In this document: positions 47,401-60,650 of the stretch, piece by piece
Numbering within the stretch: position 1 is the first letter of the stretch
How the letters are laid out: each line of letters starts with the position of its first letter
NCBI GenBank assembly: GCA_012295275.1
Contig: CM022671.1
Coordinates: 18,040,956-18,104,955 of the forward strand
Length of the DNA: 64,000 nucleotides
Origin: Chrysomallon squamiferum
Taxonomy: Eukaryota > Mollusca > Gastropoda > Neomphalida > Peltospiridae
Reading direction: 5' to 3'
Notes under the pieces: generated by a model
Seen by the model: the letters and a program-made list of their open reading frames with translations, nothing else
Told to the model about the DNA's origin: nothing
Database searches by the model: none
Made by a program: the position numbers and the translations under genes

Positions 47401-48021
47401 ATTTATGTGTGTTGGGAGTATTTATTTATGATGACGATACGTAAGAAGAAACCAGAGGTCGCCACTGATAGCATAAATCACATTTTTGATTATAAGTAAG
47501 GTTATTTTTATCTGCTTTCTTATGTATAGGGACATATATATAGTAGATAGACATATATATAAAGCTGTCTTCTTACTGGGCCACCGGTGCTTAACAATTC
47601 CAAAACTGGCTAGAACAGGAAATAATTGAATGGGGGCACAATATTTTATCCTAAGAACATCATCCAATATAGTCAAAGAATCATAAGCATATATTGCCAA
47701 AAACACCAAAACAACCTCCCCAAATCGCGTAATATAAAAAATTGTTTATTTATTTATTTAAAATGTGTTGGAATAACGGATAAATAATATTTTACTATAT
47801 TTGATGAGAACTGAATGTTGTAATGTTTTGTGCTACAAAATGATTATAATAACAACAAAAGCAAAAACCTTCACATACATACACTCATATATAGATGGAT
47901 AGATGTTTATTTATATATACAGACATACAAGTATATCTATATCTACATATCTATGTATATATATATCTATATCTATATCTGTCTGTCTGTCTGTCTGTCT
48001 ATCTACTATCTGTTTATCTTG

Positions 48022-48057
<36 letters not shown>

Positions 48058-48353
48058 ACAAAGAGACAAAAAATAGAGGGAAATAGAAAAAAAGAGAGAT
48101 GTAAATTTTAAGAATTTTCAGTGAAGACACATACATATGATAACAATAACAAAGAAAGAAACAAAATGATCTCATTTTCTTCTTTTGACCTTATATTTAA
48201 GAATAATATAATTTAAAAAAAACATTTTAAAAAAAGAGGTTTTAAACTTAGAAAAATATATGTTTCTCTGTGTTTTAAAACATACATCTTCCTCAAAAAC
48301 CCAAAATAGTTGTACTAGTAGTAGTAGTAATAATAATAACAGTAGCAGTAGTT

Positions 48354-48386
<33 letters not shown>

Positions 48387-48453
48387 GTAATTACAGAACT
48401 GCAAATGAAGTTAATAAAGCAGAAGTCTTATTTCACATATGAGCCGACCAGAA

Positions 48454-48492
<39 letters not shown>

Positions 48493-48955
48493 ATGATATC
48501 TTTTTCTTTGCGCGAAGAAGGAAACTTGATATCTGACATTTGGAAAAAAGATGTGTGTGATAGGAAATTATCTTATATTTATATATATTACTCTGACAGA
48601 AAACGAAAAAAATCCCCCCAAAAATCAATGAAGTTAGTCGAAAAGCTCAGATGCAAATCGCTGAGTGTACTGTAACATGAATGTGATATTCTTCACTAAC
48701 CAAGTGATGCATTCGTGAAGCTTGTATTTAATTTACGCTTGAATTCCTTAATTTTTCTCCGCTTCTTTTTTTTTTCCCAAGAGTTTTAGAATTTGAATCA
48801 TTATTCTCTGTTTCTCTTTTTCTTTCTCTCTGTCTCTGTTCTCTTTACTCTGCTTTCTAATCAGTTCTCGTTCTCTTAATTTTTCACTAATTTCTTTCTT
48901 TCTTTCTCTATTATCAGTCTGTCTGTCTCTTATTGTGTGAGTATATATATATATA

Positions 48956-49024
<69 letters not shown>

Positions 49025-51623
49025 GCACGCATACATACACACAACTAACACACACGTGATATATTTATATACATTTAATAATGTATATGAAGACTGGAAA
49101 GAGATATTAGGAAACCTATATTTTACACATGGAAAATGCATAATGCGATAGAATTTCTCTTGTATCCGAAGAAACTCTTAAAGGTAAATCTCGTGACAGT
49201 CAGTGTATAATTTAAGCATTAATGATGCAATGAGATAATTAACTGTCTAATTAAGAAGGGTATTAATAAGACAGGGCGTTAAATGATGTATAGGTTCATA
49301 CACTTGTCATATAATTTAACAGGGTTTTCTGCTCTTGATACGATGGATAGTAACTATGCTTAATGAGCATAAGCTAATCATTTTTTAAAAAATCGAAGCT
49401 TTTAATAATTTTTGGTTGGAAAGTTTATAGAGTTTGTAATTGACATTCAAAGACAACATTTAAACATTCGTATGTAGATTCATTGATGTGCCATTTTGTT
49501 CATCTTTCAGAACATGCATACATACGTACATACGTACATACATTCATACATACATACATATATTTCAGTAACGAAATCAAGTGGTCCAACGCCACCTGTT
49601 GAACAAACAATACGAACAATTGTTCCAACCCAGTATAAATATTTAAATTAGTTTCAAGGTCTGGTTAAAGATGCCAAAATTACACATAAAATCGGTTCAT
49701 TCTATAAATATATGTGCGAATGGAGGACTTACTTTGGCAACGGATTTGGCGGTCATCTTGTAAAAAGGGCACCTTATTGGAATTTCAAGTAATTCATTGA
49801 TTTGGTGTAAAGAGGCCCAAATGCATTATTTAGCTCAAATTGTTTTAAAAATATCCAATTTAAAAAAATAATAATAATAATAAAATAAAATAAATGAGAG
49901 TCATTTTGGACGTGGCAGTATATTAAATCAGTATATTAGCCAGACCCAACAGAAAAACCGCGTTCATCCAAAATTTGTTTTGTTTACGTTCATAAAATCG
50001 AATACAAAAATATAAGTTTTCTGGTCTGTGCGGTATCAAGCTTATCCTGGAACTGGTTTGTTAAAGCTGCTAACAACGAAAACAATACCAGAACTAATGA
50101 CGCTGAAAGCAGGGAGGATACTATTATATTACATTACTGTAATGATCAAACTAATTCTCAATGTCAACCGAACTAAACTATTTACGTCGGACATGAGCAA
50201 GCATGTTGTGCATGTCTCCCAGTCTGCCGATTGCATTGATTTAAGAACGTTAATGATTTAAAATCGATTACTCCATCAGACGAGCTGTATGTGAATGCTT
50301 TCACAATAATTACATTGGCCAACGCTGAAACCTGTAGCGTGCACGCGATTATCAGGTTCCGACTATTACACTCGGTAACAGGCGGTTTTAAATATTAACT
50401 GGCGGTATTACATGCCAGAAGATACGCTACAAGCAAGGTCGATGCGATCATGCGGATTTAAACGAGAGATTATAAATCCATATAATTGCACAGTTATCGC
50501 TTCCTGTTACATAATTACATTCTTAATGTGTCTTCATCATACACATTTTGATCGTATTAGCACTTCTTGGTCATGTATATGCATTCTGTTCAGGCAAACG
50601 CATTCGGATCATACAAATACATTCTAATAAAAGAAATGGCAATTTTGATGACGTCAACGTATTCCTTAGTATCATTTGGGTTGTTATTAAAAAATATTGA
50701 AAGTTTTTAAACCAGTGCAGACCTGAGATTTATACCATAGTGCATGAAGTCCATCGTAAAACAAAACTTCAAAGGAATTCCCATCAACCAGAGCGATCAT
50801 AAACGTATAAGTTGAGTTCTTGTGATATCTTTTTAGACAGTTTATAGTTATATATAATTCAAGTTTAACTTGTTTCGTTATTCTTATAGAGTGCAATTTA
50901 CGTGAGTATATAATAGGGCATTTGTTGGAAGCTATTGCTAATGAAGGTTCGTTCTGATATCCTTTTTTTTTTTTTTAATTTAATCTTGACCAAAGCGTAA
51001 TTTCAGTATTCACCTGACTGTTGTTTCATTTTTCACCTGTCTATAGTTCCAATATTCACCTGTTTTTAGATTTCAGTACACTACTGTCTGCAATTTCAAT
51101 ATTCGCCTTTCTGTAGTTTCAATATTCACCTGTCTGTAATTTCATTCTTCATCTGTCCACAATTTCAATATTCACCTGTCTATAATTTCAATATTTACTT
51201 GTCTGTAGTATTCAATACTCGCGTGTCTGTAATTTCAGTATTAACCTGTCTGTAATTTCAATATTCGCCTTTCTGTAATCTAAATATTCACCTGTCTGTA
51301 GTTTTAATATTCACCTATCAATAATTTCAGTATTGACTTGTCTGTAATTTTTAAAACTCACGTGTCTTTAATTTGAATATTATCTTGATTTATGAAAACT
51401 GTATTTTGTTCATGGTTTTCTCATATATACTAATCCACACACACGTACATACATACATAAATTCATACATTCATATATATACACACACATATATACATAC
51501 ATAACAAACATACAAACAAACATACATAAATACATACATACATATATGGAAACATATAAACATAATAATCATCTATAGAAAAACGTCCGTACACACATAT
51601 CTACGTATAAAATAAAAAAAATA

Positions 51624-51656
<33 letters not shown>

Positions 51657-52123
51657 GAACTACAAAATATAAAACTACTAAAAAAAAAAGAATTAACAAA
51701 AAAAAAAAAAAAAGAAACAAAAACAGGAATATCTAGTAAAACAAAGGAAAACAAATTAATAGCTTAATAAACTGAAATAATTATGTTTCTACGAAAACCT
51801 GATCTTCTATCATGAACATACTGACAAACTACAGGATTCTAAAAAAATTAAAATGTAATATAATTTTGGCAAATTCGGTTTTATTCTTCACAACAAAATA
51901 TCGATTTCCAATCGTTTCCATACCTCTGTGTTCAGTTTCCAAGCTTCTCACGTAACTGGAAGTCTGTAGATTTCCGAGGCTTCCGAAGCCCTTTGAAGTT
52001 GTGTGCTAATCTTCATGAACATAACAGTAACTGAAGAAACTAAAAAGAATGAGACGAAAACAAAACATGACTGTTGTTACTGTTGCTATCATTTTAATAG
52101 TTGTTATTGTTTATTATTAATTG

Positions 52124-52157
<34 letters not shown>

Positions 52158-52312
52158 GGTCGTCATTATTATTATTACTATTTTGTGACTGAGTAACAAA
52201 GGAATCACTCGCTCACCGCAGTTCTTACGTATTTGCACAAAGGGATTTTGATTATTCGTGTTGTTAAAGAAACACACACACACACACAACACACACAAAC
52301 ACACACACAGAG

Positions 52313-52344
<32 letters not shown>

Positions 52345-54209
52345 CACACAGAGCTTTTTAATAAACATGCCGATGGCCTGGAGGAGAACATTTAATGCTT
52401 CAGCGGGTGTTCCTAGCGGGTTTGATCCCGCGGCCGTCAATCCTTAGAGCATCTTTCTAACACAAAGTTACATCCCGATTACTTTAATTCGATGGATTTT
52501 TTTAAATTTTGCTTTGTATGAAACTACTGAATATCTCGAGAAGTAGACAAAATAACTAGCTTGAAACTAATTACAGAAAGCAATTTAAATGGTGTGTGTT
52601 TTTTTTTTTTTTTTTTTTAAAATACTGTGGACTCGACTTCAATTACTAATTCATCTTGTTACGAATAGACTGCAGCGTCTCCATACGAATATTACAATAA
52701 TTCAGTTCTTGAATCACCAGGACAATCAAGTTTTTATTGTTATTCTCCCAGTAGAATTGCCTTCCATCCCATTACTTTAGACGACCGTCATTTTAATTCT
52801 TGAATTTTACAGTAAATTCATTTATTAAGAACGTTTTTCTTCTTCTTCTTTTTTATTCTTGATTTCCTTTTTTCTGTGTGCTACATTTTTCTTTTCTTCT
52901 TCTTCTTATTATTATTATTTTTTTTTTTCTAATGGTTTAAAAAAGAACAAGAATTTGGGTTAGGCAAAAGCATCTAAAGAAAAATTAATAGGGTAAAAAA
53001 AAAAAAAGATTTTCTTTTAATTACAACAAAAATGAGAAATAACCTTTCAGAGACGACTACTTGTGGATTCTCTTAGAATATGTTTTCAGCAAGCGATCGC
53101 GACGCCAGAAAAACTAGGTCCGTTTTGTTCTCATTATGTACAAAACGTCTTCAAGAATTCAAACGCTGCTCGTGTGAAGCAAATAAGAGGAGTAAACGAC
53201 CATCTATTCACGGCTAATATGCCTATCGATTGTCGCGGATGTCGTTAGACCGTGGGGGTAAAGCCGTCGGCTGCGCTTCGCCGTTTGTTTTGATGCTGTC
53301 GTCCACTCTGGCAGAATGAAAGCTTATAAACACTCCAGACGTCGTTCGAGTTATTAGAACGGCTTAGTGTTGCCAGGCACGTTTCTGAATTCTCTATAAG
53401 TAGATATCCGTTCCTTCTTTTTCTTCTTATTGTTTTTTTTTTCTTTTCTCTTTCTCTTCCGCGTTTTAGCCCGTACCGCTGTGTCCATGGTGGCGCTGGT
53501 GAACTGTCTACTTGTCCGTCATTCGAGGCTGGATTGAAAGCTCGCAGACAAATCGGGTAGGAGATGAAGTGAAATTAATTGACCAGTCTAGCAGACTAAA
53601 CTGTTTGTAGTTTTGATTAATATTGGTAGTGATACACGAAGTAAACCTATATTCATTTTATTGTCCAGACACTTGATTTTATTTCATGAAAAGCTTATTA
53701 CATTTCCCGTTTCATATAAAAACAAAATTTATCATTACTTTTGTTATTGCTCTGGTAATGAATTAGCCTATTAATAAATTATATGCTTTATTGTCTATTA
53801 ATTGTTATCAGTGATTTGTAACAGATCAGACGATTTAAAAAAGGATATTATTATTACTTATAACAGTAAATTTAATTTTGACAATGTACTTTTTAATGAA
53901 CGTGATTCTGGTTACTGCAAGTACAATTATTACTGCGGCCATTCTTCTACGCCCAACACAGACACCACTGCTATTATTTGTTTTGTTTAAAAAAAAAAAA
54001 ATATATATATATATATATCTTTATTTATTTATTCTTTTCTCTTTCTTTCATTTTTTTTTTTTTTTTTTTTTTTTTAACTGTTAGTTATAATTAGCATTAT
54101 ACGTAACAGAACAAGCTGCACTTTTAATGATTTTTATTATTGATTTTAGTTGTGTTGTTGTTAGTTATTAGTTGTGTGGTTGTTAGTATCTTTCTTCTTA
54201 TTATAAATG

Positions 54210-54240
<31 letters not shown>

Positions 54241-54720
54241 AAAATAAATATGAAATCAAATGTAATTATGCACGTTGTTAATATCCTTCCTTCTTATTAT
54301 AAACGTAATTCTAAAATAAGCGAAAACGCAGTATATAAAGAAATAAGCTCCAATTAGTTACTATTATTATTGCTGCTGTTGCTGTTGTTGTTGTGCTTTT
54401 ATTATTAATATTATTCAATTTTGTATTCTTAGAATATTAAATTATAAAGCAAAAACTTAATATATTATGAAATAATCTCAAATTAGTTTTAAGCCATACT
54501 CTTTTTAGCTTCGGTTTGCCATTTGGGATTAAAGTATAATATCTATGGGATATCATTTCGAAAATCGAGAATCAGAAAATTTGTTCGTTTAGACAGTTTC
54601 TGCATCAAGAATAAACGTCTTAAAAACAGGTCACATGATCTGACTAAGCATGTGGTTAATGATAATTGTCGAGAAATTCCGTCATCTTGCATTTTTGAAT
54701 AAACAAAATGTCTGAGGTAT

Positions 54721-54766
<46 letters not shown>

Positions 54767-55177
54767 AATAAAATACACGTTCAAGCTTCTGTACTGTCAC
54801 AGTTACAAGACAAAGTTGTAACGAAGTGATTTGTTTTAATATAATCGACGAAATCTGATGAACAGAAGTAAACGAAAATAGCCAATCGGCTTTATTATAG
54901 TCAGATACAATTTAGCGCCAGACAATGTATGGCCCACGTAACGAAGTGAGAGCAACTGTTCGTTTGTTCTGTAAGAATGTTTCATTTTTGAAGTTATTCT
55001 CATGTATAGCTAGCTAGCTGTCTGGACACGTTTAGCTGTTTCAAATATAAATCGCTGAAGAAGATAATTTTATTTCACTGCATGATTTTATTTTACCGCA
55101 CGAGACACAAGCGGATAAATCCCAAACGCATCAAAATAACTTGATGGGTGTTTAAGTCAGTACTCTTAATTTTATTA

Positions 55178-55217
<40 letters not shown>

Positions 55218-55772
55218 GTATTTTTCTCGTAATGTTCCCATGACTGAGAAAACAACGAAATCAACAAAATCGGCTTTCAGTGGAATGGATAAATTAACTT
55301 ATATCCTCGAAAACGAAATGAATAAAAAAAATAAAAAAATAAATAAATAAATAAATTAGAAGAATAATAACAAACAGAAAGAACTCAGAAGAACAGTTAT
55401 TCTGTAAAATTTTATTTTCAGTTCCCCGAGTATTTTGATGAAATGTTTAATCGTTGTCAATGAAAGATCCAGGGTGTTTTCTAAAAGTCAAGAAAATAAT
55501 AATAATAATAATAATAATAGTAGTAGTAGGAGTAGCACTAATAGCAGTAGCAGTAGCAGTAGCAGTAGTAGTAGTAGTAGTAGTAGTAGTCGTTGTAGTA
55601 ATATTCATGGTGATAATATAAATACAAAACGTAAATCAGTTTCTACTAAAGAATATAAAATTAGTTTGTACATATACATATACACAAACAATAATAAATT
55701 GTAAGCACTATTATTAGTAATAATAAAAATTATAAAATTATAATAAAGAACAAAAACATTTTGCATTATTTA

Positions 55773-55814
<42 letters not shown>

Positions 55815-57405
55815 GTTCTCCAGAATTAAGTGTTGCAGAATCAATTCCTCTCTATGAAAACTGGGCTACGTTTCATTCCAACTTAGGCTTCGTGACTGGC
55901 CCGTTTACACAGTTTTCTGTTGGTGCTTAATCGACAAGTACCCTCGGAAGTGTTTGCTGTCCAGTTACCACAGAACTAATGTTTGAAACCTAATAATCGC
56001 AGCCGTTAATACTATTAAAACGTATCAACAAAGATTCGTTGATTCCCGCGTTATTTAATTTTATTCTTAAAACCCAAAACGTTTCTGTGTAAATGTGTGC
56101 TAATTCTTTTTCTTTTTTTTCTCTTTTTTTCTCTCTTCAGTGTTTTTCAGATTTTAACGACTACTTTGTGACAATTTAATACGGGGGCCTAACGACTTCG
56201 TGTGCTATTTCAAGTAAATCAAATTACCATCTACTCTTTCCAAGGAACTGCAGACGCCACGAACACGCGGTGCATCTAATTGTGAGCGCTATTTGACGCC
56301 TGGGGGCAGAAACGTGGAATTTGTCTCCATTTTCATATCATCACTTGCCATTTGTGTTGACTTGAATTAAAGAGTAATACAACAAAAAAACAAATTCAAG
56401 GATTTTTTATTTTTTAATTTTTTATTTTTTTTCCGTTTAATTCTACAATACAATTACTGTTATTACAGGTTGTTTATTTACTACTACTACTACTACTACT
56501 ACTACAACTACTACTCAGCAGTGGAACTACATTTTGGGGCCCTGGTGCTGGAACTGTTATGGGTGCCCTTTTGAAGCAGCAAGAGTTCTTGGTAACCACT
56601 GTTATTTTCTTCAATGGGATTGTTTTATGACATATCACCAAAAAAGTTTTAAAAAATTTAGCCATGGCATCTCAGATTTGAACCAATGTGGACTAAGTTG
56701 CTTCTGGGACCTTTCCTGGAGTAGTGTCCCCTCAAGCTTAAGCTTTACTAGTTTCATAACAGATTCACCCCTGCTACTACTACTACTCTAATTCCTGCTG
56801 ACACGACCACTACTACTATTACTACTACTAGTATGACAACTACAACAGAAGCAGCTACTACCAACAACACTGCCATCATCATTGTATTATTAATGCTGCT
56901 CATCTGACTACCACAACTAAATTGTGATTTTTACTACAAATCCCATACAACTTCACTTCTATTTTTCTCCTATTACTGCTGCTACCATTACTACTACTAC
57001 TATTGCTACCTTCACTATTAACAAGAAAAGATTATGCAATACTATGAAGTTATTTTCTGATAAGTAAACAGATTGAAAAAATGTCTCTTTTTTTTTTTTT
57101 TTTTTTTTAAATTATTATTATTACAGGAAGATACAGTACAAGAAAACAAATATGTTTTTGAATGTAAGCCTGTTCAAACACAACTGAACATTTCATTGTT
57201 TGGAAAAGAAATCTACATAAGTAAACATTTACTAGCAAACAAAGCAAAACAAGATGTCTGTGTCTTAAAACCAGACCAAACATGCACACAAACTGATGTC
57301 TACTCAGAAGTTTCACAGGGTACACCAAGTCAAAGGTTACAAGTTTGGTTTGAAAAAATCCAGACCAACAATCCATCATCTTCTAATAAAGACCTGACAC
57401 AGTAA
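44457..57405 (+). CDS. Putative N-myristoylated protein (519 aa, unrecognised)
   Basis: Two exons, 44457-45737 and 57127-57405, joined in phase 0 (CCGCAG^GTACGT donor, TATTATTACAG acceptor) across an 11.4-kb intron. The start MGCRSSKHG has Gly2, Cys3 and Ser6, matching an N-myristoylation plus palmitoylation signal, so membrane anchoring is likely. After a basic Ser/Arg-rich region (1-45) comes a conserved-looking block near 70-130 (FTDFCTTKATYNVL, TITVRLSSDGSTLQ, SMQRSESAPCLGC). A long Ser/Asp/Asn-rich probably disordered stretch follows, and then a more ordered exon-2 tail (KYVFECKPVQTQLNISLFG, RLQVWFEKI). I recognise no domain. Exon 1 has much higher GC than its surroundings. The link to exon 2 rests on phase and coding character only. 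Without it, exon 1 would run to a stop at 45767 (436 aa). Confidence 0.7.
46480..47090 (+). repeat. Palindrome-bearing minisatellite
   Basis: A degenerate tandem array with roughly ten or more units of about 45-60 bp, most containing the near-palindrome ATTACA(A/G)TGTAAT, followed by ATATTACAT or ATAACATAA and ATTAATA. Each unit can pair with itself. It lies in the long intron of the preceding gene. Confidence 0.75.
47310..47350 (+). mobile_element. SINE-like fragment
   Basis: GTGAGTGAATGAATATTTG followed by TTTAACGACA resembles the end of a mollusc repeat that I know from memory. Only about 40 bp is preserved before a poly(T) run. Confidence 0.3.
47895..48055 (+). repeat. TATC/TGTC and (TG)n compound microsatellite
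   Basis: TATATC, TATC and TGTC tetramers at about 47930-48010, then a (TG)n tract at about 48026-48055. Simple sequence. Confidence 0.8.
48959..49022 (+). repeat. (TC)n(AC)n compound microsatellite
   Basis: Continuous TC dinucleotides switch directly to AC dinucleotides. Simple sequence within the long intron. Confidence 0.9.
51009..51375 (+). repeat. Minisatellite with CACCTG boxes
   Basis: About 14 units of 23-28 bp on the pattern CACCTGTCTGTAATTTCAAT. The E-box CACCTG is intact in six units and altered in others (CGCCTT, TACTTG, CGCGTG). CACCTG is the core bound by Snail/ZEB-type repressors, but chance amplification explains the array equally well. Confidence 0.75.
52120..52343 (+). repeat. 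(ATC)n and (CA)n microsatellites
   Basis: (ATC)n at about 52123-52156 and two CA tracts at about 52271-52343, separated by unique sequence. Confidence 0.85.
52395..52460 (-). mobile_element. tRNA-like SINE head fragment
   Basis: On the minus strand, GATGCTCTAAGGATTGACG leads into CGGGATCAAACCCGC, which resembles a B box in a tRNA-derived SINE head. No intact A box and no SINE body were seen, so it is a fragment. It does not fold as a complete tRNA gene. Confidence 0.4.
53041..53560 (+). other. CpG-rich non-repetitive block in long intron
   Basis: About 500 bp of balanced, CpG-retaining sequence (for example GCGATCGCGACGCC near 53094) in otherwise AT-rich repeat DNA. A 61-codon frame (53063-53248) and a possible 3' splice site (ATGTTTTCAG, ending near 53090) are present, but no family match. 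It may be an alternative promoter, an enhancer or an unrecognised exon. Confidence 0.35.
54726..54762 (+). repeat. (AG)n microsatellite
   Basis: Uninterrupted AG dinucleotides. Simple sequence. Confidence 0.9.
55495..55590 (+). repeat. AAT/AGT/AGC trinucleotide tract
   Basis: Mixed AAT, AGT and AGC triplets, which read as poly-Asn/Ser but lie in the intron with no sign of coding. Confidence 0.8.
56535..56700 (+). repeat. Dispersed repeat, unduplicated copy
   Basis: Matches the reverse complement of 7720-7925 and 17925-18128. It shares AACCACTGTTATTTTCT, ATGA.A.ATCAC and the following T/A-rich segment. It ends about 430 bp before exon 2 of the myristoylated-protein gene and is flanked by CTA microsatellites. 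Confidence 0.6.
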
Positions 57406-57897
57406 TAATTAATTTGCTGAAACTTGTGTCTATCGTGCTTTATATATTTATTATTCAAGACCAAGAGAATAATAATAAAAAAAAACCATTATGCAACTGC
57501 AGCACACTTGTTTTCAAGATCAGCTTCTCGAGATAATGGATTGACTTGAAGGTTGTGAGATGATTAATCAATGTATTCTTTCACAAAAAAATGATGGATG
57601 AATAAGACGTTATCTCCCACTCAGTCATTTAATACAGAGAATATGTCTCTTGTATGGATAAATGAAAGTAATTCTTTTATCAATAAATGTATAAAAGTTT
57701 CAGCCAATGGCTGACCGACTCGATTCTGACTCTGGTGCTTGGATTTTGACTAAGAATTCTACAGTTAGAATAAGAATGTACTGGGTATGAGCAAGTTTTG
57801 ATACATACAAACATTATGTGTATGGATATATAATAAATTCACACTGCATACCTATAAAAGTACATACTTACATTAGTAAACATTCATACATGCATTC

Positions 57898-57930
<33 letters not shown>

Positions 57931-58746
57931 CTGACATACATACAGACATACACACATATAGTACATCCACAAATAGATTACATAGATTACATACACATTA
58001 AATATATGTTCTATTTTCCTTCATCTAAACAGTAAAAGATTTAACATTTTTTTTCTTTTTCTTTTGGTTCATTCCGTAGTCAGTTATAAAAAAAAAAAAA
58101 AAAAAAAATTTGAAACTCATTTGTTCAACTTCATTGATCTTAATGACAACTGATTTCAATATTTGGCTGTCTGAAATGATAATTTTTAACACAGAGTCAA
58201 GGCACATCACAAAAAGGCCATGCAAAATTCTGCTCTTTTTTTGTATTAGTCATTTAGCTGTTAAGGAAATCTAATAACAGATTTCTTTAGCTCTGAAAAA
58301 CAAATTAAATCTTTTGACATTTGATATGACTCACCAAATCTACAGCTGACAGTGTAACAAAATAAATGGAATTGATGTTTTGTGAGAGATTTTTAGAAAA
58401 GCCTGAAGATATTTTGTAAGATGAAATGAAACTGGACTGCTTTATGATAATAAAATACTACTACTACTAATAATAATAATATTAATAACCCATAAAAATA
58501 ATATTAATATTTAATTAATAAAATAATAACAACATGAAAGTTAATAATAATAATAAGAAGAATAATGAAATAAACCTGTAGTAAAAAAAAAACTTTCAAT
58601 AAAAAGATATAATATGAAAAATGTGTTGAAACCATTATGAGGGTAAAAGGTCAAGGTATAAGCAAATACACAATTCTGTTGTAAGAACACATCATCAGAA
58701 TATTTTAAAATTTAACACATTTCATGTCCTAACAATCCAGGTCACA

Positions 58747-58785
<39 letters not shown>

Positions 58786-60248
58786 ATAATTAAGAAAACA
58801 ATGTTATTATTTATTATTTATTTTTATTTTTATTTTTTTTTTTTGTCATCATCCTTTGTCTCTTCCTATTTCATTATAAGCAGACAAAATAACAGAAAAT
58901 GTTTAATCTTCTTCATAATTCTGATATTTTTAACATCTCTGGCTTGGTCCTCTGAAGTCTTTAATTTATGGGACTACTCTTCTGTACTGGAGTCTGCAGG
59001 CTGAGTCAGTATTGATATCAATATCATACAGAAAATGCTCTTTTCTGCAATTATTAAATTTTATTTTTCATCTGTCTTGCACAAATTGTTTAGTAATCTG
59101 GTAATCTAAAAAAAAAAAAAAATAATAATAATAAAAAAAAAAAAATAATAATAATAATAAATTAAAAATATATAAATAAATACATAAATAAATGAAAATA
59201 AATAATATAAATAAGTAAACAAATAATTGAAAATAAATAATATAAATAAATAATAAATAAAAAAAAATAATAATCATTTCTGAAAGATATAATTTATCAA
59301 GTTCTCACATGAAATATTTAAACACTGGAAGAATACTGACAAAGGAAAATTATTCACTTTTTAAACTATAATATCAAGTTATAAAATGAACAGCAAAATA
59401 GAATTATTAAAAAAAACAAAAAAAAAACAAAAACAAACAAACATCCTAAATATAATAAATAACCACCACCAATAAAAAAAAAAATAATAATAATAATAAA
59501 AAAAAAAAAAAAAATAATAAAAAAAAAAAATAAAATAAATAAAAATAACTGAAAAAACAACAACAAAGAGTTGCATTTCAAAGCCTTTTATATTTTGCAT
59601 AATGGATTGTCAAACCACAGTGACAAAAACATCACTTATATTTGCTGTATGACAGTAAAATTGGACATGCCATTAATCCATGCCAGAGTAATGTAGTATA
59701 ATTTTTAACTCTTTACAAATATTTGTTTTTTACTCTGAGCAAAATTCCATTTTTAAAAACAAATTTTTAATTTTTTTTTTTCATTAAAATTGAACTAACA
59801 GTACAACTACAATGACAAAAACTGTTTTCAGATGAAATGTCTTTCTTTTTTTTTCCTGAATTATTTGTTTAATGTCTGCATTATGCTGGAGATAATAATG
59901 TTTAAAATATGACTTAGATAACAACTGTAAAAAATGATGATGATGAATACAATAATAATAATAATAATAATAAAATAATAATGTTTATTTTGTTTAAATT
60001 ATTTCTAAATGTCCATTTTCAAGTTTTATCCCAAAATTCATAAGTAAGATTATTTTATCTCGTCTTGTCAGAAATGTTGGCATGTATATACAATCACTCA
60101 ACATGGATTAGGAGATAGAAAGATAAAATAAGAGACAGATGTAGATAGAAAGAGACACAGAGAGAGAGAGAGAGAGAGAGAGATGAATGAATGATGAGAA
60201 ATGCATTTAGTTTTGTTACCTAAAGTGTTCATACAAACAACATTTATT
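57406..60248. other. 3' flank, no gene seen
   Basis: Probable 3' UTR just after 57405, then AT-rich DNA with poly(A) runs (58087-58108, 58750-58785), an (AT)n tract at about 57899-57922 and AAT/AAAT repeats (59110-59260, 59480-59540). No supported gene on either strand. Confidence 0.55.
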
Positions 60249-60650
60249 ATTATATGGAATAAATTTACCGTGGTATCAGGAATGTTGGCATGGAACTACT
60301 CAATGCTATTGTCAGAGGAGCCAAAATAATTTCCATTCTACTTTACTGTAATATCAAAAATACAGGCATAAGGGTACTCTATTCTATGGGCAAAAGATAA
60401 ATAAAAAAATAAAAAATGATTCCATTCTAATTTCACTGTGACATGCAGGATTCTGATATACAAACACTCAATCCTAGGGCAGAAAAAGCTTTTATTTTTA
60501 TCCCATTCTAACTTTACTTCATGATATGGACAGAGAAGCAAAAATTAATCCCCATTCTAACTTTACAGTGATGTGAAATTTTGACGTGCATATTTCAACA
60601 CCATGGAGAAAAAAAGAGCAAAATTTATTACCATTTTAATTTTTCTTCTA
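60249..60650 (+). repeat. Tandem repeat of about 90-100 bp
   Basis: Four to five diverged units built around CCATTCTAACTTTACTGTGA and ATCAGGAATGTTGGCATG, then CTCAAT and a CTATGGGCAGAAAA-type segment. A related piece lies at about 60069-60108. Satellite-like, with no coding potential. Confidence 0.65.

Noticed and set aside
52395-52460. tRNA gene on the minus strand
   Set aside because: Only a B-box-like stretch is present. No acceptor stem or A box pairs up, so it is a SINE fragment.
55495-55590. Poly-Asn/Ser coding repeat
   Set aside because: Pure trinucleotide microsatellite inside the intron with no splice sites or conserved flanks.
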